NCBI GenBank assembly: GCA_025454275.1
Contig: JALOOS010000005.1
Coordinates: 1-33,192 of the forward strand
Source: Desulfobacterales bacterium
GTDB taxonomy: Bacteria; Desulfobacterota; Desulfobacteria; Desulfobacterales; SpSt-501
Direction of reading: 5' to 3'
Length of the DNA stretch: 33,192 bases
Part shown: one piece after another, positions 23,738 to 32,269 of the stretch
How positions within the stretch are numbered: the stretch's first letter is position 1
Layout: each line of letters begins with the position of its first letter
Notes under the pieces: model-generated
Told to the model about the DNA's origin: nothing
Seen by the model: the letters and a program-made list of their open reading frames with translations, nothing else
The model's database searches: none
Made by a program: the position numbers and the translations under genes

Positions 23738-23853
23738 CGGTTTCCGGCCCTCCGGGTGCCACGGATGAAAGCGGCCTGATTGCCGGCCGCCGATTTCTTC
23801 GACGGCGCAGGAAAGCACCATATTCCAGCCGACAGCGGGCAATTGACAGCCAT
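23734..23853 (-). CDS. Possible 39-residue leader ORF coupled to the ZIP gene
   Basis: Starts ATG at 23853 behind AAAAGGAGG with 8-nt spacing, the strongest ribosome binding site in this part of the window. It encodes MAVNCPLSAGIWCFPAPSKK and 19 more residues. Its TGA overlaps the ATG of the ZIP gene (ATGA), in a different frame. The peptide has no family signature and two cysteines. I read it as a translated leader that couples initiation of the transporter gene, which itself has a poorly placed Shine-Dalgarno. A non-coding leader with a chance ORF is the alternative. Confidence 0.4.
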   Translation of the reverse strand: MAVNCPLSAGIWCFPAPSKKSAAGNQAAFIRGTRRAGNR

Positions 23854-23987
23854 GGTAAACTCCTCCTTTTCGGTGGCGTACCCGTGTCACGCCGTCAAAA
23901 ACGAAGACGTATAGAGAATTGAGTTCCGCCAGCGGCGGTGGGCCGGTTATTCCTGCGGCGGCCGCCCGCAGCCTCATCGCATCCGTT

Positions 23988-26936
23988 CTATGCCGTCCCT
24001 TGTCCTCCGGCGCCGGGGTCCAGCATCCTTCTCAGGGTCCTGGCGAGATCGCCCAAGGCGAGGGGTTTGAAGGCGAATTCCCGGATCCCGGCGGCGCGGG
24101 CCTTCTGTTCGTTGGCCTGGTCGCTGAAACCGGTGCAGAGGAGAATGGGCAGACCCGGTTTGATCCCGAGCAGCGTTCTGGCAAGGTTCACCCCGTTCAT
24201 CTGCGGCATGGTCATGTCGGTGATGACGGCATCGTACCGGCCGGGGCCGGCGCTGAAGGCCTCGATCGCCTCGATCGGGCTGGTGCGCGTTTCAACGGTG
24301 TAGCCCATCCGTCTCAGCATCTGGGCGGTCATGTCGACGAGCGCCTTCTCGTCGTCCACCACCAGGAGGGTCTCGGAGCCCCCCGGAAGGGTCGCGGGGG
24401 AAGCGGGCGCCTCCGGCGGGGCGCCCTCGGCGACGAGGGGCAGAAATATTTGAAAACGGCTGCCTTTCCCAGCCTCACTCTCCAGCATGATAAACCCGTC
24501 GTGCGATTTGACGATGCCATGGACGACCGACAGTCCGAGCCCGGTCCCCTTGCCCTGCTCCTTGGTCGTGAAATAGGGATCGAAGATGCGATGCTGGATC
24601 TCCGGCGCGATGCCGGCCCCCGTGTCGCTGACGGTCAGCCGGAGGAACTCGCCGGGCTCGACGCCCGGTTCGAAGCCCGCCTGCTCGGCGCTGATCGTCG
24701 CCTTGTCGATGCGGATCTCGAGCAGGCCGTTTTCCTGGTGCTCCATGGCGTGCGCGGCGTTGGTGCACAGGTTCATCAGAACCTGCTGCATCTGGGTGGG
24801 GTTGCCGAGAATGGCGGATCCCGCATCCACGCCGATGTGGCGTTCGACCCGGATGCTGCTGGGAAGGGTGGACTTCAGAAAATCGTAAGTTTCCTGGACC
24901 ACCGATTTCAGGTTGATGAGCATCCGCTGTTGTTCGTCCCGCCGGCTGAAGGTCAGGATCTGCTTCACCAGCTGCCGGGCGCGTGTGGCCGCGATCTGGA
25001 TCTGTTGGACGGAGAAACGGTCGTTCTCCGGGGCCCCGTCCGACAGCATCAGCATGTCGGCGTTGCCGATGATGACGCTCAGGATGTTGTTGAAATCGTG
25101 TGCGATCCCCCCGGCCAGAACCCCGATCGCCTCCATTTTCTGGGCCTGCTGCAGCTGGGATTCCAATTTTTCGCGGTCCCGCTCGGCCTTGAGGCGGCTG
25201 CTGATGTCGGTGACGAAGGCATAGGAAAAGCCGCGGCCGTCTTTTTCGATGAAGTTTGCGGTTATCTCCACCGGGAAGCGGGACCCGTCCTTTCGCCGAT
25301 GGTGGGATCGGACGACCCGAACCCCCTCCTGGGCGAGGATTCGGCGGTGGTCGGCCCATTTTTCGGGTGTGAAGTCAGGGTCGATCTCGAAAACGGTTCG
25401 CCCGACAAGCTCCTGCCGGCCGTACCCGAGGCTGCGGCAGGCTTCCGTGTTGACATCCAGGATCCGGGCCCCATCGCCCACGCGGAAGATGGCCACCGCC
25501 GCGTGGTCCAGGCAGAATCGCGCCAGCCGCAGCTCCTCTTCGGCCTTCCTGCGCTCGGTGACATCCTTCAGCGTCCCCTGGTAATACTGGATGCGCCCCT
25601 GGTCGTCGCGGATCGCGATCCCCTGGTTTTCGACCCAGATGATGCGGCCGTCCCGCCGCCGCATCTGAAATTCCAAGGGTGTCAGCCCGCTGCTGCCATC
25701 GACCTGCTGCATGAAGAGGCTGCGGTCCTCCGGATTCACGTACAGCTGCCCTGCCGGGAGGGAGAGAACCTCCTGCTTGGTCGCGTAGCCGAACATGTTC
25801 ACCAGGGGCGAATTGACATCCAGGACGCGTCCGCCGGGCTCGGAGCGGTAGATCCCGATCGGAACGTTTTCAAACAGGCCGCGGTAGTGGTCTTCACTTT
25901 CCGAAAGCGCCTGCTGGGCCTCCCAGAGCTTTTCGAACGAGGATTGGATCTTCTTGAACTGATCGATGATCTGTTCGCGCATCCGGCCGAAAGCCGCGGC
26001 GAGTTCACCGATTTCATCCGGACGCTGCGCCAGAGGCGCCAATTCGGCGGACGGCTGCATGGTTTTTCCGAATCCGGCCGCCTCCCGGGCCAGCTGCTGA
26101 ATGGGGCGCACAAAGCGGGCCGAGGCGCGCCGGCCCAGCCAGAAAACGGCGGTCAACGTGGCCAGCAGGATCACCCCCATGCCCCCGCCGATCCGCCACA
26201 CAAGCCCCGCGCTGTAGGCCCGGTAGCTATCGGCGATCCGCCGGGCGCGCTCCCGCGTGAACCGGACCGGGGATAGGAACTCGTCCAGGTAGGTCGTGGC
26301 GGCCACCATCAGGGTGCGCCCCTCGAGCGGCGTCCGGACGGGCAGCATCACCATGAATTTCTGGGTCAGGCGCCGGTCCTCCTCGCGCCACTGGTAGTAA
26401 CCCGACGACTCCCTTCCGGAGAGGGACGGCTCGAACACCGACCACCAGGAGGGCAGCGCCGCTGCCAGCGACGGCATGCTGAGGCCGATCAGCTCCGGGT
26501 TGGGATGCAGCCGCATCGTGCCGGTGCCGGCTTCATAAAGGCAGGTGTAGCCGGTCAATCCGACCTGTTGGACGGCGATAGGCCGGATCGCCGGGCTCGC
26601 CTGCAGCGCTGCGATCGTCAGGCCGGGATGGGCCGTGATATAGGCGTCCATTTGGCGGGCGGCTTCCTGGGCCCGGATGCGGATGTGGTTCTCGCCGTCT
26701 TGCACCATCTGGGCCTCGATGTCGTCCTTGAGCGTGTGCATGGAATCGTCGATCAAATCGCCGATGTGATCCTGCGCAAAATAGGCCCCGATGAGGATGA
26801 ACACGAAAAAAGAGATGAAGGGCACCAGGGACAATACGAGGTAATCGCGGTTGAGCTTGTCGACGATTGAGTGTCGGGCGGCGTCTGTTTTCAACGCAAA
26901 AGACCCTCCAGCGGCTGTCGGTGCCTTCACGGGCAT
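23988..26936 (-). CDS. Hybrid sensor histidine kinase (Cache-HAMP-PAS-PAS-HisKA-HATPase-REC)
   Basis: A 982-residue membrane kinase. TM1 about 32-54; extracytoplasmic Cache-like sensor 55-245 (QQVGLTGYTCLYEAGTG); TM2 246-269; HAMP 270-323; PAS 346-464 and 468-585 (both PAC-terminated: YYQGTLKDVTERR, SYAFVTDISSR); HisKA with H613 in GGIAHDFNNIL; HATPase with N-box NLCTNAAHAM, DTGAGI (771-776), FDPYFTTKEQ and GKGTGLGLS; receiver 855-974 with D907 (ITDMTMP) and K957 (FKP). It should sense an external small molecule and pass phosphate to its own receiver. No output regulator is adjacent, so it is an orphan here. No good Shine-Dalgarno precedes the ATG at 26936; a TTG at 26894 with GGAGGG 8 nt upstream is a plausible alternative start. 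Confidence 0.93.
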   Translation of the reverse strand: MPVKAPTAAGGSFALKTDAARHSIVDKLNRDYLVLSLVPFISFFVFILIGAYFAQDHIGDLIDDSMHTLKDDIEAQMVQDGENHIRIRAQEAARQMDAYITAHPGLTIAALQASPAIRPIAVQQVGLTGYTCLYEAGTGTMRLHPNPELIGLSMPSLAAALPSWWSVFEPSLSGRESSGYYQWREEDRRLTQKFMVMLPVRTPLEGRTLMVAATTYLDEFLSPVRFTRERARRIADSYRAYSAGLVWRIGGGMGVILLATLTAVFWLGRRASARFVRPIQQLAREAAGFGKTMQPSAELAPLAQRPDEIGELAAAFGRMREQIIDQFKKIQSSFEKLWEAQQALSESEDHYRGLFENVPIGIYRSEPGGRVLDVNSPLVNMFGYATKQEVLSLPAGQLYVNPEDRSLFMQQVDGSSGLTPLEFQMRRRDGRIIWVENQGIAIRDDQGRIQYYQGTLKDVTERRKAEEELRLARFCLDHAAVAIFRVGDGARILDVNTEACRSLGYGRQELVGRTVFEIDPDFTPEKWADHRRILAQEGVRVVRSHHRRKDGSRFPVEITANFIEKDGRGFSYAFVTDISSRLKAERDREKLESQLQQAQKMEAIGVLAGGIAHDFNNILSVIIGNADMLMLSDGAPENDRFSVQQIQIAATRARQLVKQILTFSRRDEQQRMLINLKSVVQETYDFLKSTLPSSIRVERHIGVDAGSAILGNPTQMQQVLMNLCTNAAHAMEHQENGLLEIRIDKATISAEQAGFEPGVEPGEFLRLTVSDTGAGIAPEIQHRIFDPYFTTKEQGKGTGLGLSVVHGIVKSHDGFIMLESEAGKGSRFQIFLPLVAEGAPPEAPASPATLPGGSETLLVVDDEKALVDMTAQMLRRMGYTVETRTSPIEAIEAFSAGPGRYDAVITDMTMPQMNGVNLARTLLGIKPGLPILLCTGFSDQANEQKARAAGIREFAFKPLALGDLARTLRRMLDPGAGGQGTA

Positions 26937-27084
26937 TCCGAGTCGGATCAGGTCCGGAGTATTCCGGCAGGCGGCGGGCCGGCAGGCATGAACTCGATCC
27001 TCAGCGGGTTCAAGTTGTTTTCAGGTCTGGATCGGGGATGGATTTCCCGCAGGCAAGTGCGGCCGCACGCCGGCTCCGTAGGGC

Positions 27085-27113
27085 ATTATCCCATTTATGG
27101 GAGAAAGCATCAA
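27085..27113 (-). promoter_or_regulatory. Promoter for the hybrid kinase gene
   Basis: Minus strand: -35 TTGATG (27113-27108), 17-bp spacer, -10 GATAAT (27090-27085; five of six consensus bases). It lies 55 bp after the esterase stop and would give a leader of about 140 nt. A small inverted repeat TCCCAT-TT-ATGGGA sits in the spacer and could be an operator. Confidence 0.55.
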
Positions 27114-27167
27114 GAAACAGGGACCGACGTTGCCACTGATCGACCCGGGTGTCGGGGAGCCGAAAGA

Positions 27168-27923
27168 TCAGGGCGGGCCGTAGAGCGTGCCCAGGAAATG
27201 GTTCATCTGGCGGTACCACCAGGGCCAGTCGTGGTTGACCTCCGGGCCCCAGAAATCGACCCAGGCGGGGGTTGCCTTTTCGCGGAAGATGCGATCCAGT
27301 GCGCGGGTGTCCTCGATCGCCTCCTCCTCCCAGGCCCCCTGGCCGACGCAGACGATGATCCGGCTCCGTCGATACCAGTCGAGAAACCACGGGTCGTTCA
27401 GACCCGGCAGATAGGAGAGGGGTGAATTGAAATAGACCGCGGGGAGATCCTCCGGCCCCAGGCCGAACTCGGGACGGTCGAGCCGGTAGAGGCCGGAGAG
27501 GGCGATGGTCCCCTCGCAGGCGTCGGGGTGCTTGAGGAAGAAATTCACCGCATGGTAGGCGCCCATGCTGCAGCCGGTCGCCATGGGCCGCTCCCCCGGC
27601 GTGGCGCAGTGCCCGCGGATGAAGGGCACGACCTCCTGAACGATGTATGCATCGTAGGCTTCGTGGCGGGCGTTGCGCTCGGCCGGCGGGATGCCGGTGT
27701 GGTACCAGGACTCGGCATCCACGCTGTCGACGGCATAGAGCTTGATCCGGCCGGCGTTGATGAAGGGGGCGATTTCGGCCACCATGCCCAGCCCCTCGAA
27801 GTCGAAGTACCGACCCCGGGAGCAGGGAAAGACGATGAAGGGCTTGCCCCAATGGCCGTAGACCTTGAGCTCCATCCCGCGGTTGAGATGCGGACTCCAC
27901 CAGTGGTGATGTTCGGTGTGCAT
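27168..27923 (-). CDS. Esterase family alpha/beta hydrolase
   Basis: A 251-residue putative esterase (esterase D-like/PF00756 family by pattern). The nucleophile is S119 in GCSMGAYH (117-124), with a likely catalytic His at 231 in WGPEVNHDWPWW. There is no signal peptide (it starts MHTEHHHWWSPHLNRGMELK), so it is cytoplasmic. The start at 27923 leaves 16 bp after the ATP-grasp stop, with GAGGGG immediately before it; the frame is open upstream to 27962 inside that gene. It is the third gene of an operon with two ATP-grasp enzymes. It could release, transfer or trim the ligase product. Exact substrate unknown. Confidence 0.82.
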   Translation of the reverse strand: MHTEHHHWWSPHLNRGMELKVYGHWGKPFIVFPCSRGRYFDFEGLGMVAEIAPFINAGRIKLYAVDSVDAESWYHTGIPPAERNARHEAYDAYIVQEVVPFIRGHCATPGERPMATGCSMGAYHAVNFFLKHPDACEGTIALSGLYRLDRPEFGLGPEDLPAVYFNSPLSYLPGLNDPWFLDWYRRSRIIVCVGQGAWEEEAIEDTRALDRIFREKATPAWVDFWGPEVNHDWPWWYRQMNHFLGTLYGPP

Positions 27924-27939
27924 GGCCCCTCGTTTCCGG

Positions 27940-29115
27940 TCAGCCGGAGCCGCCGGGTGCATGGATGAACCGGACCGCCTCGATCACCTCTGCGAGGTCC
28001 GGTGCGCGGAAGATGTAGCCGATGTCGCCGAGCGCACTGCGAAAGACCCCCGGAACGCTCTCCACCTGCAGGATCAGGTGGCCGAAGCGCGAGAGGACCT
28101 CCTGGTGAGCGTGCGCGTAGCGGGCGGTCTGCTTGCGGCTCGCGTAGCAGCAGTGGTAGCGCCGTTCGTAGTCGAGATCGGCGCGGCCGTGGACCAGGAG
28201 CTCGGCCCAGGCGCGGTAAATGTCGATGTCGGCCGTGTAGTTGAACATGTCGGTCGTGTAGCCGCCCGGGGGCCGCATGTTGACCTCGAGCGCCACGTAC
28301 TCGCCGGCTGCGGTGCGGAAGAACTCCATGTGAAAGAAGCGCTCGCGCACCTCGAAGTGGGCCAGGCAGCTCCGCCCGATCCGTTCGAGCTCTTCAGGGA
28401 TCTCCCTGAGGGAGTAGTAATAAATGTGGCGCTCCTCGTTTACGGTCTCCATGATGCCCTGGCTGAAGACATGGGCGGTCATGAAGAGCGGGTTTCCGGC
28501 CGCATCCGCCAACCCGTCGAAGGAGTGGATGGTGCCGGTGATGAACTCCTCCAGGATGTACGCCACCGGGGGGGGATTGCCGAAGAAGGCCTCGAGGTCG
28601 GCCGCGGAGTCGAGGCGGAAGGTGTCCAGCGCCCCCACTCCGATATCGGGCTTGGCGATCAGGGGGTAGCCGGTTTCGGCGGCGAGGGCGCGCCCCTCCT
28701 CGAGGGATCGGGCCACCCGGCCCCGGGCGACCCGCACCCCGGCCTGCCGGAAGCGCTCCTTCATCTTCGATTTGCGGCGAATCACGTCGATGCCCGCCCG
28801 GCGCACGCCGGGTATGTTGAAGTCGTCCCGGATCCGGGCCTCGGTGCCGAGCCAGTACTCATTCAGGGAGTCGAAGCGGTCGATTTTCCCGTAGCGGTGG
28901 GTGAAGTAACCGCAGGCCCGGATGAGGGCATCGTCATCGTGCATGTCGTCGACGCGGTAGTACTCGGTCAGCGCCGCGCGCAGCTCCCCGGGCAGGCTCT
29001 CGCAGGGCGCATCGCCGATGCCGAGCGCATTGGCCCCCGCCTGCCGGATCCGGGCCCAGAAGCGCCGGTAGTGCGGCGGAAAGTGGGGCGAGAGCAGCAC
29101 GATGTTGCGGTTCAT
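27940..29115 (-). CDS. ATP-grasp carboxylate-amine ligase-like enzyme (second of pair)
   Basis: A 391-residue ATP-grasp protein, closer to carbamoyl-phosphate-synthase-like/L-amino acid ligase members than to Ddl. The N-terminal Rossmann-like domain starts NIVLLSPHFPPHYRRFW. The ATP-binding K155 is in YPLIAKPDIGVGALDT, the hinge is AYILEEFITG, and magnesium ligands are E264 (FFHMEFF) and E277/N279 (LEVNMRPPGGYTTDMFN). It is clearly paralogous to the upstream gene, sharing the same length, SPxFPP start and RPPGG loop. The two genes overlap by 4 bp (ATGA). Substrates are unknown; two ligases in series suggest a short amide or peptide product. Confidence 0.85.
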   Translation of the reverse strand: MNRNIVLLSPHFPPHYRRFWARIRQAGANALGIGDAPCESLPGELRAALTEYYRVDDMHDDDALIRACGYFTHRYGKIDRFDSLNEYWLGTEARIRDDFNIPGVRRAGIDVIRRKSKMKERFRQAGVRVARGRVARSLEEGRALAAETGYPLIAKPDIGVGALDTFRLDSAADLEAFFGNPPPVAYILEEFITGTIHSFDGLADAAGNPLFMTAHVFSQGIMETVNEERHIYYYSLREIPEELERIGRSCLAHFEVRERFFHMEFFRTAAGEYVALEVNMRPPGGYTTDMFNYTADIDIYRAWAELLVHGRADLDYERRYHCCYASRKQTARYAHAHQEVLSRFGHLILQVESVPGVFRSALGDIGYIFRAPDLAEVIEAVRFIHAPGGSG

Positions 29116-30284
29116 GTCGCCGGGCCTGTCTGCCGCAGGGCGGCGGCGATGGCGGGGATCTCGGATTCGTTGGGGGTGCGGAAGAGGTAGCGCACCCGGC
29201 CCATGATGTCCTGGTAGACCGCCGGGTTTTCGGCCGTCTCCACGAGCAGCGGCCCGTAGCGGGCGAGGATCTCCTCGTGGGAGAGGGTGTAAGCCTTATC
29301 GGTGCGGCCGATGTAGGCGACGGCGTATTTCTTCTCGCGCGGCAGCTCGACGGGCTTCCCCGTCACCATGCAGGCCCAGGCGCGGTAGAGGTCCCCGTCC
29401 ACGCTGAAGTTCATCATGTCCAGGATGGCTCCGCCGGGCGGGCGGCTGTTGATCTCCATGGGGAGATAGACGCCCCCGCGCTCGAAGAACTCGAAGTGGA
29501 AGAACTTGCGGCGGATGCCGAACGCGGCGACCAGGGCGGCGCCGATCGCGGGCAGCGCCTCCGGAATGCGGCGGCTGACATAGAAGTAAGGGTCCGTGCC
29601 GCGGGTGTATTCGATCAGCCCCTCGCCGTAGACCAGCGTGTTGCCGAAAAGGATCCGCCCCTGCCGGTCGGTGAGCCCGTCGTAAGTGACGATCGGGGCG
29701 TCGATGAACTCCTCCAGGAGATAGCCGGCGGGGAGCTCCGGGAACACCGTGCGCAGCGCCTCCGGGCTCTCGACCCGGTGGGTGCCGCCGGCGCCCACCC
29801 CCTCGTCCGGCTTGAGGATCACCGGGTAGCCGACCTCCGCGGCGAGGCGCAGGGCGTCGTCCAGCTCGGCCACCGGCCCGCCGCGGGCCGCGGGCAGGCC
29901 GAGGCTGCGGAAAACCTGCTTCATGAGCGATTTTTTCTTGATCGTCTCGGTTTCCTGGAGCGAGAGCCCGGGCACGCCGAAACGCTCGTTGAGGATCGCC
30001 TCCAGCCGCAGCCAGGTTTCGTTGTGCGATTCCACGAGGTCGAAGGTGCCCTCGTGTCCCAGGGCGTGCTTCGCCTCCAGCAGCTCTTCGACGGCGCGCA
30101 CCGCGCGCCGCCAGTTTTTGAGTTCGGTGCGCACATACCAGCGGATCGCGGCCCGCAGATCGGGGGCCATGGAGAAGAACTCGGTCTCCCCGATGGCCCA
30201 CACCCGTGCTCCCAGGGCGTCCGCCTGACGGATGAAGTGGGTGTAGTTGGGCGGGAACTCGGGTGAAATGTAGAGAATGTCCAT
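29112..30284 (-). CDS. ATP-grasp carboxylate-amine ligase-like enzyme (first of pair)
   Basis: A 390-residue ATP-grasp protein starting MDILYISPEFPPNYTHFIRQ. ATP lysine K158 is in YPVILKPDEGVGAGGTH, the hinge is GYLLEEFIDAP, and magnesium ligands are E265 (FFHFEFF) and E277/N279 (MEINSRPPGGAILDMMNFS). The start at 30284 is chosen because GGAG lies 8 nt upstream and the family begins there; the frame is open to 30356. It heads the operon ATP-grasp, ATP-grasp, esterase, with its own promoter about 45 bp upstream. It is only distantly related to the Ddl-like pair at 2244-4258, so the window carries two separate types of tandem ATP-grasp pairs. Confidence 0.86.
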   Translation of the reverse strand: MDILYISPEFPPNYTHFIRQADALGARVWAIGETEFFSMAPDLRAAIRWYVRTELKNWRRAVRAVEELLEAKHALGHEGTFDLVESHNETWLRLEAILNERFGVPGLSLQETETIKKKSLMKQVFRSLGLPAARGGPVAELDDALRLAAEVGYPVILKPDEGVGAGGTHRVESPEALRTVFPELPAGYLLEEFIDAPIVTYDGLTDRQGRILFGNTLVYGEGLIEYTRGTDPYFYVSRRIPEALPAIGAALVAAFGIRRKFFHFEFFERGGVYLPMEINSRPPGGAILDMMNFSVDGDLYRAWACMVTGKPVELPREKKYAVAYIGRTDKAYTLSHEEILARYGPLLVETAENPAVYQDIMGRVRYLFRTPNESEIPAIAAALRQTGPAT

Positions 30285-30328
30285 GGCCTCGTCTCCGGCC
30301 GGGTCGCACGCATCGGCCTCACCGGGCG

Positions 30329-30356
30329 ATTCTAAGACAGGCGCAGGAGGGGTCAA
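30329..30356 (-). promoter_or_regulatory. Promoter for the ATP-grasp/esterase operon
   Basis: Minus strand: -35 TTGACC (30356-30351), 16-bp spacer, -10 TAGAAT (30334-30329). Each box differs from consensus at one base. Predicted start near 30322 gives a leader of about 38 nt. It lies in the 90-bp gap after the acetyl-CoA hydrolase/GNAT gene, so the operon can be expressed separately. Confidence 0.6.
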
Positions 30357-30374
30357 GCCCGGCGGCGGCGATTC

Positions 30375-32249
30375 TCAGGCGAGTTCGTCGAAACGGCAGG
30401 TGAGGGAGACCCCTTCCCCGTCGAAGGCGCTCTTCACCTTGTAGGGCAGGGTCTTGAAGAGCCGGATCATGGCCTGGTTGCCCGGGGTGGTGTAGGCGAT
30501 CAGGCCGAAGACCCCGTTTTCACGCGCCGCATCGGCCAGTTTGCGCAGGATGCGGCGCGCGATGCCCTTGCCCTGGTAGTTTTTGTTGACCGAGAAGGCC
30601 ACCTCGGCCATGTTCGTCCTGGGCAGGAGCATGCACTCGCCGACCGCCACCACGCGGCCGAAGCCGAATTCACCCACCAGGGCGAGCAGGGTCAGGTCCT
30701 TGACGTAGTCGATCTGGGAGCGGGACTCGACCTCCGTGCGCGGGAAGCTGGTCTTCTCGTGCATGAACCGCGAAAAGATATCGTCCTTGTCCAGGCTGTA
30801 GAAGTGCTCCTGGATCCGGCGCTCATCGACCGGCTTGGCGGGCCGGATGGTGACTTCCTCCCCCTCGACCGCCATGGTCTCTTCGAGCTTCACCGGGTAG
30901 ATGCCGCGCACCGCCTCGCCCAGGGTGCGCTCCGTGCCGATCAGGCCGAGCTCCTTGGCGTCGGCGAAGAGGCGCTCGCGGAAATCGGGGTGGGCGATGC
31001 TGATCATGCCCATCACCCGCTCCTGCAGGCTTTTCCCGAAGAGGTTGAAGATCCCGTATTCGGTGGCCACGTAGTGGACATCCGCGCGCGGCACGGCCAC
31101 GTTGGTGTTGTTGAGGAGCGGTACGATGGTGCTGGTTCGTCCGTCGTCCGCGGTCGAGAAGAGCATGATGATCGATTTGCCGCCGGGCGAGCGCTTGGCG
31201 CCCCGCACGAAGTCGACGATGCCGGAGGTCCCCGCGAAGAAGGTCAGGGCCGAGGCCTCCACCTCCACCTGGCCGGTCAGGTCCATGGTGCGGGCGACAT
31301 TCATGGAGACCATGCGGTGATGGCGCGAAATGATGAACGGGTCGTTGACGTAGTCGGAGGGGTGGAAGTCGACCGCCGGGTTGTTGTCCAGGAAGTCATA
31401 CAGGTTGCGGGAGCCGATCGCGGCCGAGGCGACGATCTTGCCCTCGTTGAAACCTTTCAAACGGTTCGTGATCACGCCCTGGGAGTAAAGGTGCATGATG
31501 TCGTCGGTGATGAACTGGGAGTGCACCCCCAGATCGTTTTTTTCGCTCAAGGCCTGGATGGTCGCCTGGGAGGCGGCGTCCAGGCCGATCTGCAGGGTCG
31601 AACCGTCTTCGATCAGCCTCGCGATCAGCGTGCCGATGCGCGCGGCGGTTTCCGAGGCCGAGCCCGGGGGGACGGTCATGAGATCCTCGTCGTGCTCGAC
31701 GATCAGATCCACGTCGTTGACGTGGATGAAACTCTGGCCGAGCACCCGCGGCATGTTCGAGTTCACCTGGGCGATGAGCAGGTCTGCGGAGAGGGCCGCG
31801 GCCCGGGTCACGTCGACCGAGATGCCGAGGCTCATCCAGCCGAAATCGTCGGGCGGCGAGGTCTGAACGAGCGCCACGTGGATCGGCAGCTTCTGGGAGG
31901 TGAAGAGGTCCGGGACCTCGGACATGTTCATCGGGGTGATGAAGCGCTTGTGACGGGCGATCGACTCGGCGTTGCTGGCGCCGAGATAGATGGTGCGGAT
32001 GTTCAGGGCGAAATCCTGGGTCTGGTCGGCGAGCGAGGAGAGGGCGGCGGTCTCCCGGCTCATCAGCCGCACCACCTCGAGCCCGCTCAGCTTCCCGGCG
32101 GACTCGAAAAGCGCCTGGACCAGGGCCTGGGGCTGGCCGCAGGCCGAACCGATGAAAACGCGCTGGCCGGGCCGGATCAGCCGCATGGCCTCGTCGGCGC
32201 GGCGGCGCTTTTCGAGATAGGCATCCGCCCAGTAGGTGGATTTCGGCAC
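30375..32249 (-). CDS. Bifunctional acetyl-CoA hydrolase/transferase family protein with C-terminal GNAT domain
   Basis: A 624-residue fusion. Residues 1-455 are an acetyl-CoA hydrolase/4-hydroxybutyrate CoA-transferase family protein, ending in the typical VATEYGIFNLFGKSLQERV and IAHPDFRERL segments. Residues about 465-624 are a GNAT acetyltransferase (VTIRPAKPVDE; NYQGKGIARRIL at 557-568). The CoA-transferase catalytic Glu is expected in a GxHxE motif; here the aligned segment is GVHSQFITDD, giving Q245. The GTG start at 32249 has GGGAG about 8 nt upstream; the frame is open 82 codons further, overlapping the previous gene out of frame with it. It is 20 bp after the unrecognised upstream gene. 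It could use acetyl-CoA as donor for acetylation. PGAP-style names for such fusions exist, but the physiological role is not known to me. Confidence 0.88.
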   Translation of the reverse strand: MPKSTYWADAYLEKRRRADEAMRLIRPGQRVFIGSACGQPQALVQALFESAGKLSGLEVVRLMSRETAALSSLADQTQDFALNIRTIYLGASNAESIARHKRFITPMNMSEVPDLFTSQKLPIHVALVQTSPPDDFGWMSLGISVDVTRAAALSADLLIAQVNSNMPRVLGQSFIHVNDVDLIVEHDEDLMTVPPGSASETAARIGTLIARLIEDGSTLQIGLDAASQATIQALSEKNDLGVHSQFITDDIMHLYSQGVITNRLKGFNEGKIVASAAIGSRNLYDFLDNNPAVDFHPSDYVNDPFIISRHHRMVSMNVARTMDLTGQVEVEASALTFFAGTSGIVDFVRGAKRSPGGKSIIMLFSTADDGRTSTIVPLLNNTNVAVPRADVHYVATEYGIFNLFGKSLQERVMGMISIAHPDFRERLFADAKELGLIGTERTLGEAVRGIYPVKLEETMAVEGEEVTIRPAKPVDERRIQEHFYSLDKDDIFSRFMHEKTSFPRTEVESRSQIDYVKDLTLLALVGEFGFGRVVAVGECMLLPRTNMAEVAFSVNKNYQGKGIARRILRKLADAARENGVFGLIAYTTPGNQAMIRLFKTLPYKVKSAFDGEGVSLTCRFDELA

Positions 32250-32269
32250 GGCTCTTCTCCCGGTACGGT

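Noticed and set aside
23919..26276. 785-codon plus-strand frame opposite the hybrid kinase
   Set aside because: Shadow frame; the minus strand encodes full Cache, PAS, HisKA, HATPase and receiver motifs.
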